Below, piece by piece: positions 8,434 to 15,734 of a stretch of DNA of 64,000 nt; within the stretch, counting starts at the first letter, position 1, and each line of letters starts with the position of its first letter. This stretch comes from Lysobacter capsici (GTDB lineage: Bacteria; Pseudomonadota; Gammaproteobacteria; Xanthomonadales; Xanthomonadaceae): NCBI RefSeq assembly GCF_018732085.1, contig NZ_CP076103.1:4092001-4156000 (forward strand), given 5' to 3'. The translations under genes were made by a program, and so were the position numbers. Below the pieces are notes generated by a model. It saw nothing but the letters and a program-made list of their open reading frames with translations, had not been told where the DNA came from and searched no databases.

Positions 8434-8883
8434 GACGTTCTCCTGGGTTGTGCATTGGACGCGACCGCACCGGGCGTCCCGATGCACCTGCCTCGCGCTG
8501 CGGCGATCGCCGCACGCTCACCCTGCGCGCGCGCCCACCCGCCCCGCCTTACCGCAACCTGACGGTCGTCGCCGGCCGCGATCGCGCCCGCTCGCGCCCG
8601 TCGCCGACGGTGACCGGAGGTAGTGAATCGGTGAGCCGCGCGCGCATTCGGCGCCCCGCGCCGCCCGAAACCGGCCTTCGCGAACCTGACGAAGCCGGCA
8701 CCAACTCATTGATCGATAAAGGAAAACTGCTCCGTAAGGTTGCCGTAAGGCAGGCGCGCGAGGCGATCGCCAACCTGCGCGGCATCCGGACCGCGGGTGC
8801 CACGGCCGGAGACCGACACGCCGGCCGGCGTGCGGGGCCCGGGCACCACGCGCCGATCCGGCGATGCAGTCAGGAGTACCGTC
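8434..8883. other. 450-base gap between divergent genes
   Basis: Holds the promoters of the small secreted protein (leftward) and of the unknown 472-residue protein (rightward). The one regular feature I see is a direct repeat CCGTAAGG at 8732-8739 and 8743-8750. No coding frame in it looks real. Confidence 0.6.
8732..8750 (+). promoter_or_regulatory. CCGTAAGG direct repeat, 11-base period
   Basis: Two identical 8-mers one helical turn apart, about 135 bases before the start at 8884. Direct repeats at 11-base spacing are typical of OmpR-type response-regulator sites. No -35/-10 pair was located with confidence. Confidence 0.3.
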
Positions 8884-10302
8884 ATGTCCGATTCCGAGTA
8901 TCCCTACCCCTGCGCCAGCGACACCGAGGATTCGCAGGACGACGTGGGTCCGCTCTCGCAATTCCGCCATGGCGCGCAGGACCGGCGCCTGCTCGAAGTC
9001 GCCCGCCTCGACGCCGGCATCATCGCCGCCAACAGCGACTTCGACGACAAGCCCTGGGGCCTGCTGTACCGCGCCCTGATCGATTCGATCGGGCTGTCGC
9101 CCGACGACTTCCAGCTGATGTACCCGTCGGTGCCGTGGGACTGGCCGCGCACCCAGGCCGGCTTCATCGCCGCGGCCCATTACGATTTCTGCTCGACCGC
9201 GCCGCAATGGAGCGCGATCGGCGCCTACGTGTCCAGCGGCGACGCGGTCCACCAGGCCTACCAGCAATTCCTCAACGTGATCCCGGCCCAGACCGACTAC
9301 CGCAGCCTGCGCCAGCACCTGCATGACGCCGACGACGCGCTGGTGGTGGCGACCAATCACTACACCCTGGCCACCACCTCGGCCGCCTCGGCCTACGCCA
9401 ATCAGGTCGACGATCACCGCCCGAGCTTCACCGAGTGGCTCGGCAGCCGCGGCGGCGCCGGCTATCAGACCCGCATCGTCGCGGCCGAAGTGGCGATGAA
9501 CCAGGCGCAGAGCCATTACTCCGCGCTGGTCGCGCAGTGCGAATCGCCCGAACTCGGCCAGGCCCAGCTGCGCTGCAGCGACGAGGCGCACCAGGTCCGC
9601 TTCGCCGACCTCAACTTGATCAAGCTGCCGAAGGTCCACGACTGGAAGGTCGAACAGGACGCGGCGGACTGGGTCGCGAAGGTCCAGGCCGGCAATGGCC
9701 CCAGCGGCGTGACCCTGGGTTTCAGCAATCGCGAAGCGCCCTACGATTTCGGCCAGACCTGGGCCGGCCGCCGCAGCCGCATCCGCCAGCTGTTCTGGCA
9801 GGTACGCATCAACGGCCGCTGGGAGCGCATCGACGAATTCGAATTCGACAACAAGCTCGAGCTGTCGCTGGACTTCCAGGCCGTCGACCGCATCGGCATC
9901 CGCCCGGGCGGCTGGTACGACGGCGAATTCGCCCGCGGCATGATCGACGGCCCCTTCATCCACGGCTACAGCCCGTTCGGCGGCGACACCGTGGAGACGC
10001 GCGGCCAGCCGGTGTTCGGCGAGAAGGGCTTCTTCGGCCTGATCAAGAACGGCATGTGCGTGGGCTACAAGCCCTCATTCGCGATCCGCACCACCACCTC
10101 GACCTTCCGCCGATTCGCCGACCCGTTCCGCGCCGCCACCGGGCTGCGGATCGGACCGTTCACCTTCGAAGCCGAAGGCGGCAGCCTCGCCGCCGGCTGG
10201 AAAGCCGACCCGGCGACCCAGACCTTCACCGGCACCACCAGCAGCGAACGCGCTTTGATCATCGGCGCGACCGTGTCGGAGCTGCCGAACGGGCCGGTGT
10301 AA
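8884..10302 (+). CDS. Hypothetical protein, 472 residues
   Basis: The start at 8884 has AGGAG 7 bases before the ATG; the frame upstream reads as Arg/Pro-rich noise. There is no signal peptide or membrane helix. The N-terminal half is helical (LLEVARLDAGIIAANSDF, LLYRALIDSIGLSPDDFQ, later AEVAMNQAQSHYSALVAQCE). The C-terminal half is rich in Gly, Phe, Trp and Tyr and in short strands (LFWQVRINGRWERIDEFEFD, RPGGWYDGEFARG, GYSPFGGDTVETRG), as in a carbohydrate-binding or beta-sandwich fold. I do not recognise the family. It is a single gene with its own promoter region and a hairpin behind it. Confidence 0.75.
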   Translation: MSDSEYPYPCASDTEDSQDDVGPLSQFRHGAQDRRLLEVARLDAGIIAANSDFDDKPWGLLYRALIDSIGLSPDDFQLMYPSVPWDWPRTQAGFIAAAHYDFCSTAPQWSAIGAYVSSGDAVHQAYQQFLNVIPAQTDYRSLRQHLHDADDALVVATNHYTLATTSAASAYANQVDDHRPSFTEWLGSRGGAGYQTRIVAAEVAMNQAQSHYSALVAQCESPELGQAQLRCSDEAHQVRFADLNLIKLPKVHDWKVEQDAADWVAKVQAGNGPSGVTLGFSNREAPYDFGQTWAGRRSRIRQLFWQVRINGRWERIDEFEFDNKLELSLDFQAVDRIGIRPGGWYDGEFARGMIDGPFIHGYSPFGGDTVETRGQPVFGEKGFFGLIKNGMCVGYKPSFAIRTTTSTFRRFADPFRAATGLRIGPFTFEAEGGSLAAGWKADPATQTFTGTTSSERALIIGATVSELPNGPV

Positions 10303-10363
10303 ACCGACACCCGGGTGGCGCGTTCGGAAAGGACCCGAACTCGTACCACCTCGTTTCAGCGGT

Positions 10364-10406
10364 CCGGCCGATGCGTGTCCAGGGGACCTCCACGCGCATC
10401 GGCCGG
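10364..10406. terminator. Perfect 12-bp hairpin between convergent genes
   Basis: CCGGCCGATGCG (10364-10375) pairs exactly with CGCATCGGCCGG (10395-10406) around a 19-base loop. It lies between the gene ending at 10302 and the minus-strand operon ending at 10528, so it may terminate both. There is no T-run, so termination may need other factors. Confidence 0.45.
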
Positions 10407-10527
10407 AGTTCGCTCTGTATTCCAAGTCGAGCCCAGTGCGGCCGGCAACGCGCCTGGCTCGAGCAGGCGCGGCCCAGGCAGGCGCCACTCAAGCGGACTC
10501 GGCTCAAGCACGCCCAGCCCGACACGC

Positions 10528-12153
10528 TCAGTTCAAGCGCACCACGCCGTCGCAGTAATGACCCAGGCAATCACCGCGCGCGGTGTCGAGCACCAGCGCA
10601 TTGCCGGGGTCGCCGCTGGGCCGCTCGACCCGTTCGGGCACCACGAACACCATCGGGCTCGTCTCGGCCATGCCCTTGGGCCACTTGAAGCTGCGCACCA
10701 CGCGATAGCGCGGCAAGCCCGCCAGCATGCGCTCGGCGTCGGGCGCGAAACTCGCCGCCTGCGCGCGCGCCGCATCGGTCCACGCCTGCAGGTCGGCCGT
10801 GCCGGCGACTTTCAACGCGCCGCTGCGCCACGCCCATTCGATCCGGTCGATCGCACCGGCGCGCGAAACGCCGCGCTTCGCGTCGGCCTTCTTCGCCGCC
10901 GCCGCGGCCGTGCGCGTGGCCTGTCCGCCGGCCATCGGAAACGGCAAGCGCGCGACCTCCTGGATATCGCGCGGCACCGACAGATTGCGCAGGTCCATCG
11001 CGGTCGCGCGAGCGCGCGCTTCCAGCACCTCGAAGCGCAGCCGCCCCGGCGCGCCGGCCGCATCGGCGGCCGCCTCGATGGAGGCGAGCACGCTCTTCGC
11101 ACCGCTCGCGTCGAACCGCTGGTCGGCCTCGATGGTCAACGCGCCCTGGGCCAGGTCCGGATCGTCGTACAGCCAGGTCCAGGCCAGCCCGCGCCAGGCG
11201 CCGTCGAACGACGGATTCATGCGCAAGGCATCGATGAACATCGCCCGCGCCGCGGCGCTGGCCTCGCGCAGATTGTCGGCTTGCTCAGGCGCGCCGTCGG
11301 CATCGCGCTGGACCTGGCGCATGTAGGCGCGCAAGCGCCATGCGCCGAGCTCGCGCGCGGCCATCGCCGAATTCGGATCGGCGCTGCGCGCGGCCTGCAG
11401 ATAGCGTTCGGCCGGAACCTTTTCTCCCACCGGCCGCATCGCGACCGCCGCCTGCGCGACGCGCCGGTAACGCTGCATCGCGGTTTCGTAGCGCGCGCCG
11501 TCGGCGTCGGCCGGCGCGCGCTCCTTGCGCAGTTCGCCGAGCATCGCCAATTGCTGGCGAAAGAACGGATCGCCGCCGGCCGCGCTGCGCGCCGCGCCGC
11601 GCACCAGCCGTTCGGCCAGCGCGTCGTAGTCGGCCGCGGGCAGCGGCGGCGGCGGTTCGCCCCACTTCGCCGGCGCGGTGTTCGGCGCGTTCGCGGCGCG
11701 GCTCGTGCGCGACGGCGTCGATGTCGATGTCGATGTCGATGTCGGTTGACTGCGAGCGGGCGCCGCGCGTTCGGCGCGCTGCGGCGGCGAGCCGCGCGAT
11801 GCCGGATAGGTCGCCGCCAGATACACCGCCAGTATCGTGGCCGCGATCATCGCGCGCTTGGTCAGATCGTCGTCGCCGTCCTCGCGTGCGCGCCACAGCA
11901 CCGCGATCGTGCAGACCGCGCCGCCGACGGTCAGCGCGCCGCGGAACCAGCGCTCGCTCGGGCTGTGGCGCGAAGTCGAGACCAGGTAGCCGATGAAATC
12001 CATCAGCCACATCGGCATCGACATCAGCCACCCGGTCAGCGGCGCCAGGAAGATCACCACGAAGAACAGCAGCACCATCACCTTGATCAAGGCGAAGCGG
12101 GTCGGCGGCGAACGCAGCGGATGCCAGCGCGGAGGGCGGCCCTGCCAGCTCAT
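10528..12153 (-). CDS. Membrane-anchored TPR-like protein of the TerY operon
   Basis: 541 residues; the ATG at 12153 overlaps the kinase stop codon (ATGA), which fixes the start; the longer open frame upstream is the kinase read out of frame. Helices lie at about 20-40 (IKVMVLLFFVVIFLAPLTGW) and in the next 90 residues (GYLVS, GALTVGGAVCTIAVLW, MIAATILAVYLAATYPA). A Thr-Ser linker follows, encoded by a GTCGAT hexamer repeat. A long Ala/Arg-rich helical region then resembles TPR pairs (AARELGAWRLRAYMRQVQRD, RAMFIDALRMNPSFDGAWRG). The last 100 residues have YRVVRSFKWPKG and a Cys pair GDCLGHYCDG. It is likely the output or scaffold subunit of the phospho-signalling module. Confidence 0.75.
   Translation of the reverse strand: MSWQGRPPRWHPLRSPPTRFALIKVMVLLFFVVIFLAPLTGWLMSMPMWLMDFIGYLVSTSRHSPSERWFRGALTVGGAVCTIAVLWRAREDGDDDLTKRAMIAATILAVYLAATYPASRGSPPQRAERAAPARSQPTSTSTSTSTPSRTSRAANAPNTAPAKWGEPPPPLPAADYDALAERLVRGAARSAAGGDPFFRQQLAMLGELRKERAPADADGARYETAMQRYRRVAQAAVAMRPVGEKVPAERYLQAARSADPNSAMAARELGAWRLRAYMRQVQRDADGAPEQADNLREASAAARAMFIDALRMNPSFDGAWRGLAWTWLYDDPDLAQGALTIEADQRFDASGAKSVLASIEAAADAAGAPGRLRFEVLEARARATAMDLRNLSVPRDIQEVARLPFPMAGGQATRTAAAAAKKADAKRGVSRAGAIDRIEWAWRSGALKVAGTADLQAWTDAARAQAASFAPDAERMLAGLPRYRVVRSFKWPKGMAETSPMVFVVPERVERPSGDPGNALVLDTARGDCLGHYCDGVVRLN
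11717..11745 (-). repeat. GTCGAT hexamer microsatellite inside a coding region
   Basis: About five tandem copies of a hexamer encode alternating Thr and Ser in the linker between the membrane helices and the TPR-like domain. Gain or loss of a unit stays in frame and would only change linker length. Confidence 0.75.
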
Positions 12154-13622
12154 CGGTTCTTGATCATCCGCGGCAGCACCACCAGGAACACGTAGCAGAA
12201 CACCACGAAGCCGATGCCCATCAAGGTCAGCAGGATCTGGTTCATCCAGCCGTCCAGCGGCGAGGTGGCGGTGCTGCGCAGGCTGGCGTAATAGCCCTGC
12301 AGCAGATACGACAGCGCGGCGAACACCAGCGGCACCACCAGGATCATCGCCGCGCGCGCGGTCGCGACCAACCGCGAGGTCTGGATCCGGTAACCGCGCG
12401 CAGTCGAAGCGGCCGACGGCATTTGTTGCTGCGGCACCGAAGGCGGCAACGACGTCCGTGCGCCGAAGCGACGCGGCGCAGGTTGCGGCCGCGGCTGCGT
12501 CGCCTGCACCGTCGTGCGCATCACCGTCGCCCAGGCGCGCGGCATATCCTGCGGCTGGGTGGCCGGACGCGGCTTGGCCTTGCGCGCGGTCTTGCTGAGC
12601 AGGTCCAGGCGGATGCACGAAGCGCAGGGCTGACCGGCGTAATGCTGGTGCTCGCGATTGCGCGCGCACACCACCAGCCGCCCGCTCGAGGGCTGCGCAT
12701 ACGCGCGCAGCGCATCGCGCCATTCCGACGAGGGCGGACGCGCCGACGGCGTGTCGCCGAACGCGCGATCGAACAGGCCGCGCAGTTCCTGCGGCATGCT
12801 CGCGTGCGCGCTGACCGGACTGGGCGCCATGACCCGGTTCGCGCGCAGCCCGTAGGCATAGCAGCGTTCGCGGATGCGCCCGGGGATATCGGTCGGCACG
12901 CGATCCGACGACGGCTTGCCGCTGTAGGGATGGATGCCGAAGTTCAGCAACTGGAAGATCACCACCGCCAGGGCGAATCGGTCCTGGGTTTCCTCGCCGG
13001 CTTCGTCGAGCTTGTGCGCCTGGTACTCCGGCGCCAGGTAATCGGGCGTGTACTGCGGCGCCGAATAACGCCGGCCGCGGCCCTGGATGCTGAAACCGTC
13101 GCAGTCGAGCAGCGCGATGTACAGCGACGCGCGATAGAAGCGCAGGTTGACCGGCTTGAGATCGACCACGCAGTGATGCTGCTGATGCAGCGCCGCGAGC
13201 ACCGCGGCGAGATTGGCCGCAAGCGTGATCTTGTGGCCCAGCCCGACCGGCAACCCGGCCGCGCGCGCCTGGCGTTCCTGCAGCACCTGTTCGAGTTCGG
13301 AGGTGGAGTCCACGTCCAGCGCCGGCATGGTGAAACCGGCGAACTTGCCGCGCTCGTCGCGCACCACCGCGTCGGGCCAGGCGATCTGCACGTAGCGCTT
13401 GCCGCCTTCGATCTGGTCGGGCAAATGCGGACGCAGGTCGAGCATGGCCTCGATGCGATCGGTGTAGCTCGGCGGATCGACCCGGGCGTGATAGATCTTC
13501 GCCACCGCGTTGGGATCGTCCGGCAACAGATACACGCTGCCGGCGCCGCCGCTCTTGATCAGATTGCCCAGGCGCGAGCGGCGCGAGCCGATCAAAATGG
13601 TCTGGCCGGTGACGGGGCTCAT
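12150..13622 (-). CDS. Membrane-anchored Ser/Thr protein kinase of a TerY-type triad
   Basis: 490 residues. Kinase landmarks: glycine loop GGAGSVY (25-31), ATP lysine K42 in AVAKIYH, catalytic loop VVDLKPVNL with D154, K156 and N159, a DFG-like DCDGF (173-177) and an APE-like YLAPEY. The key residues are all present, so activity is expected. A Zn-ribbon-like C-x6-H...C-x2-C patch (CARNREH, QPCASC) follows the kinase, then a Pro/Gln linker and two membrane helices (about 430-450 and 462-485). Kinases of this type travel with TerY-like vWA and PP2C proteins, as here. The start overlaps the small frame upstream (ATGA), and the stop overlaps the TPR gene. Confidence 0.87.
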   Translation of the reverse strand: MSPVTGQTILIGSRRSRLGNLIKSGGAGSVYLLPDDPNAVAKIYHARVDPPSYTDRIEAMLDLRPHLPDQIEGGKRYVQIAWPDAVVRDERGKFAGFTMPALDVDSTSELEQVLQERQARAAGLPVGLGHKITLAANLAAVLAALHQQHHCVVDLKPVNLRFYRASLYIALLDCDGFSIQGRGRRYSAPQYTPDYLAPEYQAHKLDEAGEETQDRFALAVVIFQLLNFGIHPYSGKPSSDRVPTDIPGRIRERCYAYGLRANRVMAPSPVSAHASMPQELRGLFDRAFGDTPSARPPSSEWRDALRAYAQPSSGRLVVCARNREHQHYAGQPCASCIRLDLLSKTARKAKPRPATQPQDMPRAWATVMRTTVQATQPRPQPAPRRFGARTSLPPSVPQQQMPSAASTARGYRIQTSRLVATARAAMILVVPLVFAALSYLLQGYYASLRSTATSPLDGWMNQILLTLMGIGFVVFCYVFLVVLPRMIKNR

Positions 13623-13780
13623 GCGCGCGCCCCCGTCCGCGGCACGCGGGTCCGGCGCGTGCGCACGCGCGAGTGCGAAACCGCGACGAACGCAGCGGCA
13701 TCGACCGCGGCGATGGCGAGCGCGTCCGCCGCGACCACGCCGCTGACGACCTGGTAACGCATGGCGTCGTCGGGGCTCAT
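13619..13780 (-). CDS. Possible small protein coupled to the kinase gene
   Basis: A 53-residue frame fills the gap between the phosphatase and kinase genes. Its TGA overlaps the kinase ATG as ATGA, the same junction used between kinase and TPR gene, which argues for translation. The sequence begins MSPDDAMRYQVVSG, has an Ala/Val-rich middle that could be a short helix, and an Arg-rich tail. A second ATG at 13762 is an alternative start. High G+C makes random open frames common, so this could be chance. No family recognised. Confidence 0.4.
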   Translation of the reverse strand: MSPDDAMRYQVVSGVVAADALAIAAVDAAAFVAVSHSRVRTRRTRVPRTGARA

Positions 13781-13804
13781 GGCAACGTGCTCATGACGTC
13801 GGAC

Positions 13805-14575
13805 TCAGCCCCGCAACGCGATCAGCAGGGTCTTGTCGTCGGAGGTGATGCCGTGCGTGCGCGGGTCGTCGAGCGTACCCAGCAGCGCGCGGCTGCCGTC
13901 GTCCTCGCCGACCGACGCCAGATAGCGCGCGACCGGTTCGATGAACGGCTTGAACAGGCCGGTATTGCCCTTGTCCATCGCGAACGGCATCGCGCCGTCG
14001 GACATCAGCGCCAGCCGCGCGGTCGGCGCGGTCACCGCGAGCACGCGCAGGTGCTGGCGCCAGGCGTCGCCGGTGACGAAATAGGTTTCGTTGGAATACT
14101 CGCCGTTTTCCGGCGCCGAGACCACGCTCGGTTGGTCCGCCGACGCCTCGCCCGCCGACACCGCTTCGGCCACGCCGATGCCGTCGCCGATATGGAAGAA
14201 CCAGCCGCGCTGTCCGTCGCCGGCAAAACCGACCAAGGTCGCGGCATAACTCGACAGCGAGACCTTGGCCGCGTCGGCGATCTCGATCAACGCCGCGCGC
14301 GCGATCTGGATCGCTTCGCTCGCGCTCGCTTCGAATGCGTCTTCGTCGTCCAATCCGGCCGCACCGCTGCGCAACCGCTCGCTGAGCACGCGCGTCACCG
14401 TATCGGCGACCAGGCGCGAGCCCTCATCGCTGCGCGACGCCGAACCGGCGCCGTCGCAAACGACCGCGACCAGATGTTCGCCGTCGGCATGGAAGGCGAA
14501 CGCGTCCTGGCAGGGAATGCCTTTGCCGACGTGCGAGGTTCCGGTCGCCGACGCGGCGTAGATGCGCCAAGCCAT
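13805..14575 (-). CDS. PP2C-type protein phosphatase of the TerY triad
   Basis: 256 residues from the ATG at 14575, 17 bases after the TerY-like stop. It has the compact PP2C_2 layout: GTSHVGKGIPCQDAF near the N-terminus, metal-binding VVCDGAGSASRSDEGS, then GWFFHIGDG, LALMSDGAMPF and a final TSDDKTLLIALRG. The Asp residues expected to hold the two metal ions are present, so it should be an active Mn/Mg-dependent Ser/Thr phosphatase. It would reverse phosphorylation by the kinase two frames downstream. It lacks signal and membrane segments, so it acts in the cytoplasm. Confidence 0.9.
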   Translation of the reverse strand: MAWRIYAASATGTSHVGKGIPCQDAFAFHADGEHLVAVVCDGAGSASRSDEGSRLVADTVTRVLSERLRSGAAGLDDEDAFEASASEAIQIARAALIEIADAAKVSLSSYAATLVGFAGDGQRGWFFHIGDGIGVAEAVSAGEASADQPSVVSAPENGEYSNETYFVTGDAWRQHLRVLAVTAPTARLALMSDGAMPFAMDKGNTGLFKPFIEPVARYLASVGEDDGSRALLGTLDDPRTHGITSDDKTLLIALRG

Positions 14576-14592
14576 GGCCTGCGCCCCGCCGC

Positions 14593-15276
14593 TCAGGTCG
14601 GCACCGAGGACCAGGTGTCGGTGGACGGCAATTGCGCCTGTCCGCCCGGACGCGACTGCGACACCACCTGCATGCTCGCGCTCAGCCACAGGAACAGCTC
14701 GCGGAACTGCAGCCCCTGCAGGCGCTTGACGCCGCCCTCGCCCTTGCTGCTGAACTGGCCCATCACGCCGACCTGCGAACCGTCGCCGACCGCGATCGGG
14801 AAGATCGCGACCTTGTTGGCCTGCTCGGCTTCACGCGCGCGCTTGGCCGAGGCTTCCCAGGTATCGGTCGGCACGCCGTCGGACATCAGGAACAGCCACG
14901 GCCGGGTGTAGGCGATGCCGGCGGCCTTGAAGCGCTGCTTTTCGTTCTCGACCTCGGTCAGGGCCAGGTCGATCGCGCGACCGGTCGGCGTGGTGCCGTC
15001 GGCCTCCAGCACGGGCGCGGTGAAATCCATCGCGTCGCACCAGTCGCCGACCACCTCGGCGTGATCGAAACCGCCGTAGCGCACCACCAGCACGCGCACC
15101 CGCTTGGCCGCGATCACGTCGCTCTTGAGTTCGGTCTCCAGCAGCTTGAGCCCTTCGTTCAACTGCTGCACCGGCGGGCCCATCATGCTGCCCGAGCAGT
15201 CCAGCACCAGCACCAGCGGCGTGCGCTGTTCGGTGTTGTCGACCAGGGCTACGTCGGGGATCATCGGCTGATTCAT
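14593..15276 (-). CDS. TerY-like von Willebrand factor A domain protein
   Basis: 227 residues forming one vWA domain. The MIDAS metal site is intact: DCSGS (D26, S28, S30), the threonine of DGTTPTGRAI and the aspartate of LMSDGVPTD. An AAGGA site lies 5-6 bases before the ATG. In the TerY-phosphorylation triads described for Ter-linked stress systems, this vWA protein is encoded beside a PP2C phosphatase and a kinase, as here. No terZ/terD/terC genes are visible, so tellurite resistance should not be assumed. As the first gene of the minus-strand operon it probably binds or scaffolds phosphoproteins. Confidence 0.9.
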   Translation of the reverse strand: MNQPMIPDVALVDNTEQRTPLVLVLDCSGSMMGPPVQQLNEGLKLLETELKSDVIAAKRVRVLVVRYGGFDHAEVVGDWCDAMDFTAPVLEADGTTPTGRAIDLALTEVENEKQRFKAAGIAYTRPWLFLMSDGVPTDTWEASAKRAREAEQANKVAIFPIAVGDGSQVGVMGQFSSKGEGGVKRLQGLQFRELFLWLSASMQVVSQSRPGGQAQLPSTDTWSSVPT

Positions 15277-15734
15277 GGCATTCCTTTGCGAAGGGATCGA
15301 TTCGGCAGTATAGCCACAGCGACCACGGCGGGCACAGCGCGGCGGTTTTCGCCGTCGGCCGGCCCGCGGACGGGCGCGATGCGGCCGGTTTTACCGAGAT
15401 TTCGCGCGCGTTCGCGGCCGCCCGCTGCCGCGCTGTCGCAGCGCCGTCTGACAGGGCGATCGCTGTGCATACGCCAGGTCGGCCACGCTCGTGTTCGAAC
15501 GCGGCGGACGAGCGCCATCCTCTCGCGGCTCGGGGTCGCGTCTCGCGGCCGCGGGCCACATCCCGCGCCGCAGCCGCGACCGCCATCCCAGCGCACTGCG
15601 CAGGCGGCGCACAAGTCCGCGCACCGGTCCATAAGCGGTAACCGCACTGCCATCTGCGCGCAGCACGCTGCGGTGGCGGTTGCCCGCCGCTCCCCCAGCC
15701 CACCGCTTTCGAGCGGATTTACGCCCGGATTGTC
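15277..15734. other. 458-base divergent promoter region
   Basis: Separates the TerY operon (leftward) from the phospholipase C gene (rightward). It has no gene-like frame, no repeat family member and no clear palindrome; promoters for both directions must lie here but I could not assign boxes. Confidence 0.6.

Noticed and set aside
12154..13701. Upstream extension of the TPR gene's frame to 13701
   Set aside because: This part is the kinase gene read in another frame; the ATGA junction at 12150-12153 gives the true start.
14593..15276. Tellurite-resistance label for the TerY-like protein
   Set aside because: No other ter gene is present; TerY triads occur in many contexts, so the resistance label is not supported.
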